Assembly (NCBI RefSeq): GCF_008370685.1
Contig: NZ_VTZU01000006.1
Span: 1-64,000 of the forward strand
Direction of reading: 5' to 3'
Length of the DNA: 64,000 nucleotides
From: Aquimarina sp. RZ0
Lineage (GTDB): Bacteria; Bacteroidota; Bacteroidia; Flavobacteriales; Flavobacteriaceae
Below the pieces are notes generated by a model that worked only from the letters and a program-made list of their open reading frames with translations, made no database searches and was not told the DNA's origin. Position numbers and translations under genes: made by a program. Positions 8,314-17,514 of this stretch are shown one piece after another (position 1 is the stretch's first letter; the number at the start of each line of letters is the position of its first letter).

Positions 8314-8326
8314 ACCCTTTTAGGGT
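8314..8326. promoter_or_regulatory. Second ACCC-N5-GGGT dyad, between kinase and response regulator
   Basis: ACCCTTTTAGGGT has the same arms and 5-base spacing as the site at 5234-5246. It lies 6 bases after the kinase stop and 55 bases before the regulator start. It could be an autoregulatory binding site or a processing/terminator hairpin. Confidence 0.45.
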
Positions 8327-8380
8327 GAGAGAAATTTAAAAATAATTATAGATCTTTACGTTATAGAAAACACAAAAGAA

Positions 8381-8989
8381 TTGAGGAGCGTTGTTCTTAT
8401 AGAAGATTATGAGATTGTATTACAATCGTATACTCAAATCATAAATGATTCTGAGGATTTTATAGTAATTGGCGCATTTACTAATTGCGAAGATGCTCTT
8501 AAGAATATTGAGAATCTATCTCCTGATTTTGTTCTTATAGATATTACCCTTCCAGGAATTAATGGCATAGAAGGAATAAAAAGAATCAAAGCAATATTTC
8601 CTAAAATCACAATTATTGTAGTCACAGTACACGAGAATTCTAAATATGTATTTGATGCATTGTGTGCTGGAGCCGTTGGTTATCTGACCAAAAGTAGCGG
8701 ACATAAAAAATTAATCCAGGCATTATATCAAGCAAAAGATGGTGGAGCTCCTATGAGTATTAATATTGCGCGAATGGTGGTTGAATCTTTTCAGGAAAAA
8801 AAATTTGACGAATTAACTGATAGAGAGAATAGAGTTTTAACCTTATTATCAGAGGGTAAAAGTTATGCAGGTATAGGAGAAGTGCTTAATGTAAGTCTTA
8901 ATACCATAAAGTACCACGTGCGAAATATCTATGAAAAACTGCACGTAAGAAATAAGGAAGAGGCAATAAAATTATTAAAAAAGAAATAG
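8381..8989 (+). CDS. LuxR/NarL-type response regulator
   Basis: The start is a TTG at 8381 (read as MRSVVLIEDYE). No ATG gives a complete receiver, so I keep it. The receiver domain covers residues 1-120, with acidic residues in LIEDYE, phospho-acceptor Asp54 in LIDITLPG and the Lys in YLTKSSG. The C-terminal LuxR helix-turn-helix covers about 140-200 (LTDRENRVLTLLSEGKSY, then LNVSLNTIKYHVRNIYEKL). The protein has 202 residues, normal for the family. It is the obvious partner of the propeller kinase just upstream. Its targets are unknown, but the two ACCC-N5-GGGT dyads flanking the kinase gene are candidate sites. Confidence 0.9.
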   Translation: MRSVVLIEDYEIVLQSYTQIINDSEDFIVIGAFTNCEDALKNIENLSPDFVLIDITLPGINGIEGIKRIKAIFPKITIIVVTVHENSKYVFDALCAGAVGYLTKSSGHKKLIQALYQAKDGGAPMSINIARMVVESFQEKKFDELTDRENRVLTLLSEGKSYAGIGEVLNVSLNTIKYHVRNIYEKLHVRNKEEAIKLLKKK

Positions 8990-9031
8990 CAATCGTCCAT
9001 TTTATTTCTGAGGTATCCTAAGAGAAACTAC

Positions 9032-9039
9032 TATATTTG
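9032..9039 (+). promoter_or_regulatory. TAnnTTTG -7 promoter element for the lpxH-like gene
   Basis: TATATTTG ends only 8 bases before the ATG at 9048, so the transcript would be nearly leaderless. Confidence 0.5.
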
Positions 9040-9047
9040 TTCCAGAA

Positions 9048-9827
9048 ATGGAACACATAAAAGCTCACCACATAGAATTTACAGAAGGTAAAAAGATATA
9101 TTTTGCATCTGATAATCATCTCGGAGCGCCAACTCAGGAAAAGAGTTTTCCCAGAGAACAAAAATTTGTACAATGGCTGGATGAGATTAAAAAAGATGCG
9201 GCAGCTATTTTTTTATTGGGAGACCTTTTTGATTTCTGGTTCGAATATAAAACAGTAGTTCCCAGAGGGTTTACCAGAACACTGGGTAAATTGGCAGAGA
9301 TCACTGATGCAGGAATACCAGTATACTATTTTGTTGGTAATCACGATCTATGGATGAATGGTTATTTTGAAGAAGAATTAAATATCCCTGTATTTCATAA
9401 ACCACAAGAATTTTTATTTAATAATACTTCTTTTTTTATAGGTCATGGAGATGGATTAGGTCCTGGAGATAAAGGATATAAACGAATGAAAAAAGTCTTT
9501 ACCAATCCTATTGCCAAATGGTTTTTTAGATGGCTTCATCCGGACTTAGGTGTAAAACTAGCACAATATCTCTCTGTAAAGAATAAATTGATATCTGGTG
9601 ATGATGATGTTACTTTCCTTGGTGAAGAAAATGAATGGCTTGTTCAGTATTGTAAGCGAAAACTACAAACTGCTCATAGAGATCATTTTATTTTTGGGCA
9701 TAGACATCTTCCTATGGAAATTGATTTGTCAGAAAATGCGAGATATACCAATCTGGGGGATTGGATCATACACTATACCTATGGGGTTTTTGATGGAAAC
9801 AAGATGATGTTACAGAAATATGAATGA
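9048..9827 (+). CDS. lpxH: UDP-2,3-diacylglucosamine diphosphatase-like metallophosphoesterase
   Basis: This 259-residue calcineurin-like phosphoesterase shows all five metal-site blocks: SDNHLG (Asp22 and His24), GDLFDFW, GNHDLW, the HGDGLGPGD loop and GHRHLP. The GDLFDFWFEY and GDKGYK segments are those seen in LpxH, which removes UMP from UDP-2,3-diacylglucosamine to give lipid X in lipid A synthesis at the inner membrane. The family is broad, so the gene symbol rests on the overall LpxH-like motif set. It is a monocistronic gene: it has its own -7 element at 9032-9039 and is followed by a two-way terminator. Confidence 0.82.
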   Translation: MEHIKAHHIEFTEGKKIYFASDNHLGAPTQEKSFPREQKFVQWLDEIKKDAAAIFLLGDLFDFWFEYKTVVPRGFTRTLGKLAEITDAGIPVYYFVGNHDLWMNGYFEEELNIPVFHKPQEFLFNNTSFFIGHGDGLGPGDKGYKRMKKVFTNPIAKWFFRWLHPDLGVKLAQYLSVKNKLISGDDDVTFLGEENEWLVQYCKRKLQTAHRDHFIFGHRHLPMEIDLSENARYTNLGDWIIHYTYGVFDGNKMMLQKYE

Positions 9828-9849
9828 TACTTCACTCCATAAAAAACAA

Positions 9850-9887
9850 AAAAGAAAGTGTCTGAAAAGTCAGACACCCTCTTTTTA
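9850..9887. terminator. Bidirectional terminator between lpxH and the fascin-like gene
   Basis: The stem GTGTCTGA (9858-9865) / TCAGACAC (9870-9877) has loop AAAG. It is flanked by A-rich DNA on the left and CTCTTTTT on the right, so it can end transcripts arriving from both converging genes. Confidence 0.85.
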
Positions 9888-9923
9888 TACTATAAATATT
9901 TAAAAAAATATTCGAAAATGGTA

Positions 9924-11054
9924 TTATTTTACCGATATTCTTTTCACATTACTCTTGTTATCAAGATTGATTTTTACTAAATAAAGCCCACTGGTTATAG
10001 AATTTTTTATCTGATCCAATGAAACTGGAGTGACTCCACTATCTAAGGATCCCAGATCTTTGCTTAAAACTATTTTTCCAGAGATATCCAAAATTTGTAT
10101 AGTTGCAGAATTAACTTTTTTAGAACTATTTATTGTTATATTAAATTGACCTTGTGGTGCAGGATTTGGATAAATGCTAATTCCTTCTTGAATTTTTGCA
10201 GTACCTTCTATTCCTGAAGATCTGTTAGTATTTAATCCATTAATAATAAATTTCTCCCAAACTCCAATGCTATTTCTTTTGCACGTAATTCCATTAGCGC
10301 CTCCATTTTCATGACTCACATATTTACCATTACTACCTTTAATAGCATATACATTACCTCCTTGTGATACCAACGTGAATTTTTCCCATGCACCTGCTCC
10401 ATTTCTATCACATTTCATAGCTTTGGTCCCATTTTCATGGCTTACATATTTACCATTGCTTCCTTTTATACTTACCATTCCATTACCAGCACTCTGAACC
10501 GTAAATTTTTCCATAGCTCCTGCACTGTTCCTATTTCCTGTCATGGATCTTCCTCCATTTTCTGAACTGATAAATTTATTAATGGATTGCCCTTTAAAAG
10601 TGACAACTCCTCCGGTGTTGTTCCCTCCATTATTACCACCATTGTTACCTCCAAATCGAACTCTGGTTTTTAACCAATTCATATCCCAACGAGGTCCCTT
10701 TTGCTGACATCCTGATGAGCCGAGATCTGTACGACCCGGGCATCCTGCTTCATCAGGAGCGTCATTTGCCGGTCCATTTCCGCATTGAATATCATTATAT
10801 GGAGCATCACCATTTCTATACGCCCTGTATTGAGGATGTTTTTTTAATTCATTACATATTTCTCTTACCCCATAGGCAGTTCCATTAATAGTCACTTTTT
10901 TACTAGCAAGATTGTGATCAAATGTGGTATCACACCAACAAAAGCCATTTGCTTTATAACTGTCAGTCCAACCTGGGTGTCTAGGGTTCCATTGTGCAGA
11001 TAGGCTAGTACCACAAAAAAGTGCTACCATAATCATTAAAAGTAAATTTTTCAT
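9924..11054 (-). CDS. Secreted fascin-like beta-trefoil protein with T9SS sorting domain
   Basis: The protein has 376 residues. It has a signal peptide (about 1-20, ending SLSAQ), then a Cys-rich region of unknown fold (about 21-135; NGFCWCDTTFDHN, later CGNGPANDAPDEAGCPG), then a GGNN-rich linker. A three-repeat trefoil follows at about 150-275, with repeats of the GSNGKYVSHENG...WEKF type, as in fascin-like actin-crosslinking or carbohydrate-binding modules. The T9SS type A sorting domain (about 290-376) contains ISIYPNPAPQG. Outer-membrane export and surface attachment follow from the sorting domain. No catalytic residues are recognised, so it is probably a binding or adhesion protein. A frameshifted paralogue lies just upstream on the same strand. 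Confidence 0.85.
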   Translation of the reverse strand: MKNLLLMIMVALFCGTSLSAQWNPRHPGWTDSYKANGFCWCDTTFDHNLASKKVTINGTAYGVREICNELKKHPQYRAYRNGDAPYNDIQCGNGPANDAPDEAGCPGRTDLGSSGCQQKGPRWDMNWLKTRVRFGGNNGGNNGGNNTGGVVTFKGQSINKFISSENGGRSMTGNRNSAGAMEKFTVQSAGNGMVSIKGSNGKYVSHENGTKAMKCDRNGAGAWEKFTLVSQGGNVYAIKGSNGKYVSHENGGANGITCKRNSIGVWEKFIINGLNTNRSSGIEGTAKIQEGISIYPNPAPQGQFNITINSSKKVNSATIQILDISGKIVLSKDLGSLDSGVTPVSLDQIKNSITSGLYLVKINLDNKSNVKRISVK

Positions 11055-11081
11055 AATTGTTTTGAGTGTTTGTTAGTTTCC

Positions 11082-11089
11082 CAAAACTA
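11082..11089 (-). promoter_or_regulatory. TAnnTTTG -7 promoter element for the intact fascin-like gene
   Basis: The minus strand reads TAGTTTTG about 28 bases before the ATG at 11054. The 24 bases next to the start codon are nearly identical in the paralogue (12665-12688), but this -7 element is not found there. Confidence 0.4.
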
Positions 11090-11476
11090 TTCATTAGTAA
11101 TTGTTTTTTGTCGTAGCTATTTATTTTATTTTGTGAGAATTCATTTTCCAGTAATTACTCCCAAAAAAACTATATTACATATATTAAATTATTAAGAGTC
11201 TTTATTTTATCATGACATGAAAGAAAAAAGAAAGAAAAAGGAAAGCATGCTTTTACAAAAAAAAATGTATTTCATCTATTTTAAAAAAGTAAATAATCTC
11301 ATTTTTATAGGGAAAATTGATAAAAAATTAAGGGAATATTCTATTCTCGAAAAGTATCTATTCATTCACATAATTCATCTATAAAAATCTGATTTTTAAA
11401 TATATAAAAATAATTTTCAACAAAAAAGTTTATTTGTTGAGATCGTAAGTGTTTTCAACAAAAAAAGAATAAAAGA
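11090..11476. other. Gene-free AT-rich interval between the two fascin-like genes
   Basis: No open frame of note is present. A small dyad (CAACAAA/TTTGTTG, 11418-11439) and a direct repeat of TTTTCAACAAAAAA (11413-11426 and 11452-11465) are the only structures seen. Confidence 0.5.
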
Positions 11477-11525
11477 AAAGCCATATAAAACTCAATTTAC
11501 ACAAAATCGAGAAATACATGGCTTT
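11477..11525 (-). terminator. Terminator-like stem after the frameshifted fascin-like gene
   Basis: AAAGCCAT (11477-11484) pairs with ATGGCTTT (11518-11525). On the minus strand the stem is followed by a T-rich tract. It begins 20 bases past the sorting-domain stop at 11545. Confidence 0.6.
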
Positions 11526-11544
11526 ATCTATACAAATAATTAAC

Positions 11545-12664
11545 CTACATTACCAATAATTGTTTTACTATTGAACTCTTACCAAGATTCACTTTAATAA
11601 GATACAAGCCGGTATTTGTTAAAGCACTACTATATTTTACCAAAGATATATCGGTAGCACCAATATCTAAAACTCCCAAATTTTCTGCTGCGACAATTTT
11701 TCCGGAAATATCTATGATTTCCAGGTAAGATTGTACTTTTTCTGTTAATTGGATCGTTAGATTCACATCAGAAGGGGTAGTTACTGGATTAGGATATAAA
11801 ACAGCAGAAAACTACCAATTCTTCTTGATCTTGATACTGTCTGGTCTGATTTGACAATCCATTAATAATAAATTTCTCCCAAACACCAATATCATTTCTA
11901 TTGCAGGTAATTCCATTAGCGCCTCCATTTTCGTGGCTCACATATTTACCATTACTACCTCTAATAGCATACACATTACCTCCTTGTGATACTAAAGTGA
12001 ATTTTTCCCATATACCAACTCCATTTCTATTGCAGTTCATTGCTTTGTTTCCATTTTCGGAGCTTACATATTTACCATGGCTTCCTTTTATACTTACCGT
12101 TCCGTTACCAGCATTCTGAACAGTAAATTTTTCCCAGATTCCAGATCCATTTCTAGTTGCTGTCATGGATCTTCCTCCATTTTCTGAACTGATAAATTTA
12201 TTAATGGATTGCCCTTTAAAAGTGACAACTCCTCCGGTGTTGTTCCCTCCATTATTAGCTCCAAACCGAGCTCTGTTTTTTAACCAGTTCATATCCCATC
12301 CTGGTCCTTTTTCCTGACACCCAGATGAACCAAGATCAGTACGACCCGGACATCCCGCTTCATCAGGAGCATCATTTGCAGGCCCGTTTCCACATTGAAT
12401 ATCATTATATGGGGCATCACCATTTCTATACCTTCTATATTGAGGATGCTTTTTTAATTCATCACATATTTCCCTTACGCCATAGGCGGTTCCATTAATG
12501 GTTACTTTTTTACTATCAAGATTATGATCGAATGTGGTATCACACCAACAAAAGCCATTTGCTTTATAACTGTCTGTCCAGCTTGGATGTTGGGGATTCC
12601 ATTGTGCAGATAGATTCGTACCATAAACGAATACTATCATCATTGTTAAGAATACGTTTTTCAT
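11545..12664 (-). pseudogene. Frameshifted paralogue of the secreted fascin-like T9SS protein
   Basis: The upstream part (12664-11789, 291 codons) matches the intact neighbour from the signal peptide through the three trefoil repeats. It then runs into an unrelated tail (QDQEELVVFCCFIS) and a stop. The T9SS sorting domain continues in the next frame: VLYPNP, then a region from about 11766 to the stop at 11545 containing LEIIDISGKI. Removing one T from the four-T run near 11810 restores a single frame through SAVLYPNP. As it stands the product has no sorting signal and would stay in the periplasm. A sequencing error in that short T run is the main alternative. The gene also lacks the -7 element seen before the intact copy. 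Confidence 0.8.
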
Positions 12665-13036
12665 AATTGTTTTGAGTATTTGTTATTTTACCTTAGGAAA
12701 TAACATGTGTTTTTTTAGTTAAGAGATAAAGATTTTTCTTTTTCAAAAATTCGCTTTTCTAATATTATAGTACGTATTAAATCAAAGAAACAAATCTTTA
12801 TAAGAATGCAAAAGTAAATAATAGATTCTGCTAAATAAATATTGATTGACAAAGAAGTGGAATATGTTATGTTTTAAAAATCGTAAAATTTTGATAAAAA
12901 GATAATTACAATATTCTACTATTGATTTATAGTGGATTGTATATAGATTTCTCTTGCGATTTTTTATAAAAAAATGTCACCTCCTGATTTTTATTTGAAT
13001 AATTTTAAATCAGAAATGATATAGGAAAGCAAAAAA
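12665..13036. other. AT-rich intergenic stretch upstream of the fascin-like pseudogene
   Basis: It holds the leader of the pseudogene (the first 24 bases resemble the intact copy's leader) and nothing else recognisable. No consensus TAnnTTTG element was found close to the start codon. Confidence 0.4.
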
Positions 13037-13133
13037 TTACTCGATAATCGAGATTGAAATGCTCCGAGGCTTGCCTCGAAATCAAAAATGTTTTTTTTCA
13101 ATAAATACCTCGTGGGATTACCCCGTAGTTTAC
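13037..13133 (+). repeat. Dispersed intergenic repeat family B, copy 1
   Basis: This ~97-bp element begins TTACTCGATAATCGAG, contains the palindrome CGAGGCTTGCCTCG, a T8 run with TTTCAATAAAT, and ends GTAGTTTAC. A diverged copy in the opposite orientation occupies 24265-24360. Both sit about 60 bases past the stop of a minus-strand gene. Confidence 0.75.
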
Positions 13134-13191
13134 TTTTATACAAATAGACGTATTTCATTCAGCATACAATACATATCTGCCGTGAAATTAT

Positions 13192-14163
13192 TTATTTTTT
13201 CCTGGAAAATATGAGTTCTTCGGATACTTGAATACCTATTTCCTTATTCTCGCTCAGATAAGAATCATGTTCTAAAAAGACAATCTTTTTATTAAAAACA
13301 GCTTCAATCAGATAATGGTTTCCCTTAAAATAAGACTTTTTAACCTTTACTTTTATCTGAGAACTAGCATGTACTTTTAACTCGTGTGGATATACAAGAA
13401 TAGTATCTTCGGACTCATTATTAGGTAGAAAATCTTTTATTCTTACTTCATTTACCTCTCCAAAAAGTGATGCTATATAGTAACTAGCTGGGTTTTGATA
13501 TATCTCATACGTATCTCCTTTGATCAAAATCTCACCTTGATGGATAACAATCGTTTCATCCGCAAAAGACAGGATATCTGTTTTATCGTGGGTCGCAGTA
13601 ATACTTGTAATTTTATTTCTTTTAAGGTAATTAAACAAATTTCTGCGTAAAGAACTACGTCTGAAATTATCAATATTCCCAAAAGGTTCATCCAATAGTA
13701 GCAATTCTGGTCTTTTTGCCAATACTTTTGCAAGTGCCACTCTTTGTTTCTGACCTCCACTAAGATACTCTACTTTGGTATTAGCAAACTGGGTCATCTC
13801 TACAATTTCTAATAATTCACGAATCCTACCTAATTTTAATACTGGTTCAAAATTAGATAAATATTGACCTATATTTTCTGAAACGGTTCTATAAGGCTGC
13901 AATTCGAAACCCTGAGAGAGATATTTCATATTTTCTTCTCCAGGAACTAAATTATAGGCAGGACCAAGGATTTTTTGATGATCCCAAAATAGTTCTCCCT
14001 GATCTACATCTAAAAGACCATAGATAATTTTGAGCAAAGTACTCTTACCACAACCACTAGCTCCGATAAGGGCAATGTGCTGTCCTTTTTCTATAGTGAA
14101 ATTTATATTTTTTAATACCGGTGTGGTGTTATAAGCAAAAGAAATATTCTGGACTGTAAGCAT
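13192..14163 (-). CDS. ABC transporter ATP-binding protein (PotA/FbpC type)
   Basis: I start at the ATG at 14163 (MLTVQNISFAY, 323 residues); an in-phase TTG nine bases upstream is less likely. Walker A is GASGCGKST (residues 34-42), the signature is LSGGQKQRVALA, Walker B is LLLLDEPFGNID and the switch His is in TATHD. After residue about 230 there is an extra beta-rich domain like the TOBE-type regulatory end of spermidine or iron ABC ATPases. No permease or binding-protein gene is next to it, so the substrate and even a transport role remain open. It is followed on its 3' side by repeat family B. Confidence 0.85.
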   Translation of the reverse strand: MLTVQNISFAYNTTPVLKNINFTIEKGQHIALIGASGCGKSTLLKIIYGLLDVDQGELFWDHQKILGPAYNLVPGEENMKYLSQGFELQPYRTVSENIGQYLSNFEPVLKLGRIRELLEIVEMTQFANTKVEYLSGGQKQRVALAKVLAKRPELLLLDEPFGNIDNFRRSSLRRNLFNYLKRNKITSITATHDKTDILSFADETIVIHQGEILIKGDTYEIYQNPASYYIASLFGEVNEVRIKDFLPNNESEDTILVYPHELKVHASSQIKVKVKKSYFKGNHYLIEAVFNKKIVFLEHDSYLSENKEIGIQVSEELIFSRKK

Positions 14164-14333
14164 ATCCAACAAATATAAATAACTTCAATAAAAATCTACT
14201 TCTTTTCAGAAAACAGATTTTTCAAAATTTTTGAGCATCTTAATTTCATAAATGACAGCAGTAATTGCCTGATTCATAACAATATTTTATTAAAAAAAAG
14301 GTTGTCAATAGTAACCACTAAAATCAAAAACCA

Positions 14334-14912
14334 ATGAAAAACCATTTACTTTTTGTTGTTATCAGTTTTTTTTATGTTTCTTCTTTTGGACAATCACATA
14401 TCAAGGAATTTCCTGTAGAAAAAATATTAGATGAGATACAGTTAGGATTAGTTCAGATCCAAACACAATTGACCAGCGAAAATCTACCTCCGTTAGACTC
14501 TGTAGAACTTACGCTTGAGACATATCATAAGAAATCAAAAGGAGGAAAGATTAGATTATTGATTTTTTCTATCGGAAAACTTTGGGAAAAAGAAACTTCG
14601 CAGAAGTTGAAACTAACACTTAAACCTCCAGCTCCGGCAGGAATAGGTCAGGTTTCCCGAAAAGCTTCCTTAAGTGAGGGACTTGTGGATATGGTAGTAA
14701 GTGCTGCCAGAGGAGTTCAGAAAGCTAGGAATAATAAAGATTTCCCATTAGAAACAGTAGCATTAGAAGCGCAGCTAAAATTTGTAATCGTTACTGTGAC
14801 CAAAACTGGTCTTGAATGGCAAATAGTACCTGTTTCCAGTGCTATTTCTGGTAAAAGAGATGTAAAAAGAACTGCCATCCACGAGATCAAAGTAATTTTT
14901 GCTAAGAGATAA
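14334..14912 (+). CDS. Secreted protein of unknown function, weakly like trypsin-co-occurring domain 2
   Basis: The protein has 192 residues with a signal peptide (about 1-20, ending SFGQ). The mature part starts with a helix (EKILDEIQLGLVQIQTQL), followed by alternating strands (SVELTLETYHKKSKGGKIRL, then LKLTLKPPAP near residue 100). A Gly-Lys-rich middle and a second beta region near 140-190 follow. The helix-then-strands pattern with a terminal LTLKP strand reminds me of the trypco2 domain found next to trypsin-like and conflict-system genes, but here it is periplasmic and stands alone. That resemblance is by eye and weak. It stands divergent from the ABC ATPase gene. Confidence 0.55.
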   Translation: MKNHLLFVVISFFYVSSFGQSHIKEFPVEKILDEIQLGLVQIQTQLTSENLPPLDSVELTLETYHKKSKGGKIRLLIFSIGKLWEKETSQKLKLTLKPPAPAGIGQVSRKASLSEGLVDMVVSAARGVQKARNNKDFPLETVALEAQLKFVIVTVTKTGLEWQIVPVSSAISGKRDVKRTAIHEIKVIFAKR

Positions 14913-15185
14913 ATTGAAAATATCAGCTCCTTTTAACCTGAATTGGATTATTAATGTAGAAGATCAAAACAAACTATCGATGATAGTGCTTTGACGAAGG
15001 AAAAGTGTGCAGAGAATAAGTTTTTAAACCCAAAAAACTTGTTTGTAATACAAAATTCTTATCAGAATTTCACTCAAACTGATGTGTCTGAGGGTAATTG
15101 AAGCTCAATTTTTAAACTTCAATAATTAACTTATACAAGCAATGACACGTATTACATGATCTATTTACTTATGGCACATACCAAA
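14913..15185. other. Gene-free interval before the convergent hairpin
   Basis: I see no gene. A small dyad (AAGTTTTT, loop, AAAAAACTT, about 15018-15040) is present. Neither strand carries a consensus promoter element that points at a gene. Confidence 0.4.
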
Positions 15186-15261
15186 GTTGTGTATTTAAGT
15201 CATAACTTCATCTTTTAGTAATTTGTCTTTTACCAAAAGCTACTGGACTTAAATACACAAC
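15186..15261. terminator. Long convergent hairpin with 16-bp perfect arms
   Basis: GTTGTGTATTTAAGTC (15186-15201) and its exact inverted copy (15246-15261) enclose an inner stem (CTTTTAGTAA / TTACCAAAAG, one mismatch). It lies 10 bases past the prolyl oligopeptidase stop and faces the gene on the other side, so a two-way terminator is likely. It is longer than ordinary ones. Confidence 0.65.
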
Positions 15262-15271
15262 TAATTAAATA

Positions 15272-17440
15272 TTATCCTTTTACCTCCTCTTGTAGCTGTT
15301 CTGGCAATACCTCGAATCCCATATTGTAAAATGTAAAGCTAAAAATGTCTGCATATTGCTCTATTGTTTTAGCTACAGGCGTTCCCGCTCCATGACCTGC
15401 ATTGGTTTCTATTCTAATCAATGTAGGGTTTGCTCCAGTTTGTTTTGCTTGTAATTCTGCTGCAAACTTAAATGAATGAGCTGGCACTACACGATCATCA
15501 TGATCACCTGTAGTTACAAGAGTAGCGGGATATTGTATCCCTTCTTTTACATTATGTACAGGAGAATATGTTTTTAGATATTCAAACATTTGTTGATTAT
15601 CCTCTGCTGTACCATAATCGTATGCCCAGCCTGCTCCTGCAGTAAATGTATGGTAACGTAGCATATCTAATACTCCCACAGCTGGCAGGGCTACCTTCAT
15701 CAAATCCGGACGTTGGGTCATTGTAGCTCCAACGAGTAACCCTCCATTAGAACCTCCTCGAATCGCAAGATAGTCACTGGATGTATATTTATTTTGTATT
15801 AGATATTCTGCCGCTGCAATAAAATCATCAAATACATTCTGTTTTTGCATTTTGGTTCCTGCATCGTGCCATTTTTTACCATATTCGCCACCACCTCTCA
15901 GGTTGGGTACTGCATAAATTCCTCCTTGCTCCATCCATACTGCATTCGCAATATTAAATGATGGAGTAAGACTAATATTAAATCCTCCATAAGCATATAA
16001 TATGGTTGGGTTTTTACCTGTTAATTCCAGTCCTTTTTTATGGGTAATAATCATCGGTATTTTTGTTCCATCAGCAGAACTATAAAATACTTGATTACTC
16101 ACATAGTCATCTGAATTAAAATCAATGTTAGGTTTACGGTATAATTCTGATGCACCCGAAGCAATAGTATACTTATAAATACTCCCTGGGGTTTTATAAT
16201 TAGCAAATGAATAATAGAGTTCTGTTTCTTCTTTTTTGGAACCGAAACCATTGGTACTTCCTACACCAGGCAGTGCTACTTCTCTAATTAATTTGCCATC
16301 ATAATCATATTGTAGTACTTTAGAAACGGCATCCACCATATATTCTGCAAAGAAGTAACCGCCTCCAGTATTTGGACTCAGTACATGCTCAGTTTCCGGA
16401 ATAAAATCTTTCCAGTTTTCTGGAGTTGGATTTTTGGCATCAACAGTGACAATCTTTTGATTAGGAGCATTAAGATTCGTTACAAGATATAATGTAGACC
16501 CTACATTATCAATAATATACGTATCACTGTCAGTCGTATCTAATATAGTAACCAGTTTGCTATCAGGCACTGTGAGATCCTTAATAAACAGTTTATTCCC
16601 TGAGGTAGATATACTTGCAGAGATAATTAAATAGGTGTCATCTTCTGTTACACTGCCACCAATGTATCTGTGTTTTTCTTCTGGAATTCCACCAAAAATA
16701 AGGGCATCTTCTTTTTGAGAAGTTCCTAATTTATGATAATAAACCTTGTGTTGATCGGTTTTTGCTGAAAGCTCACTACCTTTTGGCTTATCATAACTTG
16801 AATAATAAAAACCTTCATTACCTTTCCAGGACATTCCAGAAAACTTAATATCAACTAATGTATCTTCAATAATTTCTTTTGTCTCTGCATTCTTTATAAT
16901 AACCTTGCGCCAGTCACTGCCTCCTTCAGAAATCGAATATGCCAATAGTTTCCCGTTTTTAGAAAAACTTATTCCCCCAAGAGAAGTGGTACCATCTTTA
17001 CTAAAAGTATTTGGATCTAAGAAGACTTCAGGTTTATCTCCTTCTTTTTTGAACCTATAGATTACATATTGATTTTGTAAACCATCATTTTTATAGAAAT
17101 ATGTATAGTCACCTTCTTTAAAAGGGGAACCTACCTTTTCATAATTCCATAAACCAGACAATCGTTTTTTTAACTGATCTCGATAAGGAATGCTATCCAG
17201 ATATCCAAAAGTTACCTTATTTTGTGCAGTAACCCAACCTTCGGTTTCTTTGCTTCTGTCATCTTCGAGCCATCTGTATGGATCTCTTACTTCGGTTCCA
17301 AAATATGTATTAATGGTATCTACCTTTTTGGTTTCTGGATAGTTCAATGGAATAATAGTTTTAGCAGTTTCTATTTTTGTTTCGTTTTTACATCCTAGTA
17401 AAGACGTAATCAAAAATAGTGTAAAAAAGATTTTTTTCAT
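15272..17440 (-). CDS. Prolyl oligopeptidase (S9A family), lipoprotein
   Basis: The protein has 722 residues. The N-terminus is a lipoprotein signal ([13 protein letters not shown], Cys at about 17), placing it in the periplasm or outer membrane. The N-terminal region starts [18 protein letters not shown], then DPYRWLEDD, the classic S9A start, and is followed by the beta-propeller. The catalytic triad is visible in the C-terminal hydrolase domain: Ser in RGGSNGGLL, Asp in GDHDDRV and His in NAGHGAGT. It cleaves short peptides after proline. The length is normal for the family. It has its own -7 element (17465-17472) and is probably transcribed alone. Confidence 0.93.
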   Translation of the reverse strand: MKKIFFTLFLITSLLGCKNETKIETAKTIIPLNYPETKKVDTINTYFGTEVRDPYRWLEDDRSKETEGWVTAQNKVTFGYLDSIPYRDQLKKRLSGLWNYEKVGSPFKEGDYTYFYKNDGLQNQYVIYRFKKEGDKPEVFLDPNTFSKDGTTSLGGISFSKNGKLLAYSISEGGSDWRKVIIKNAETKEIIEDTLVDIKFSGMSWKGNEGFYYSSYDKPKGSELSAKTDQHKVYYHKLGTSQKEDALIFGGIPEEKHRYIGGSVTEDDTYLIISASISTSGNKLFIKDLTVPDSKLVTILDTTDSDTYIIDNVGSTLYLVTNLNAPNQKIVTVDAKNPTPENWKDFIPETEHVLSPNTGGGYFFAEYMVDAVSKVLQYDYDGKLIREVALPGVGSTNGFGSKKEETELYYSFANYKTPGSIYKYTIASGASELYRKPNIDFNSDDYVSNQVFYSSADGTKIPMIITHKKGLELTGKNPTILYAYGGFNISLTPSFNIANAVWMEQGGIYAVPNLRGGGEYGKKWHDAGTKMQKQNVFDDFIAAAEYLIQNKYTSSDYLAIRGGSNGGLLVGATMTQRPDLMKVALPAVGVLDMLRYHTFTAGAGWAYDYGTAEDNQQMFEYLKTYSPVHNVKEGIQYPATLVTTGDHDDRVVPAHSFKFAAELQAKQTGANPTLIRIETNAGHGAGTPVAKTIEQYADIFSFTFYNMGFEVLPEQLQEEVKG

Positions 17441-17464
17441 GATGAATTAGTTTGATGTAACTCA

Positions 17465-17472
17465 CAAATCTA
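17465..17472 (-). promoter_or_regulatory. TAnnTTTG -7 promoter element for the prolyl oligopeptidase gene
   Basis: The minus strand reads TAGATTTG about 25 bases before the ATG at 17440, downstream of the structured element at 17515-17610. Confidence 0.5.
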
Positions 17473-17514
17473 TTAAAAGTCCTACGGCAAAATGCTAAAG
17501 AAAGTATAAAAAAA

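Noticed and set aside
10580-10650. Simple-repeat stretch read as a CRISPR or tandem array
   Set aside because: It codes for the GGNN linker of the fascin-like protein; there are no spacers.
11545-11766. Separate 73-residue protein
   Set aside because: It is the T9SS sorting domain of the frameshifted fascin-like gene and has no own start signal.
13524-13760. Reading frame of 78 residues on the minus strand
   Set aside because: It lies wholly inside the ABC ATPase gene in another frame and has no family features.
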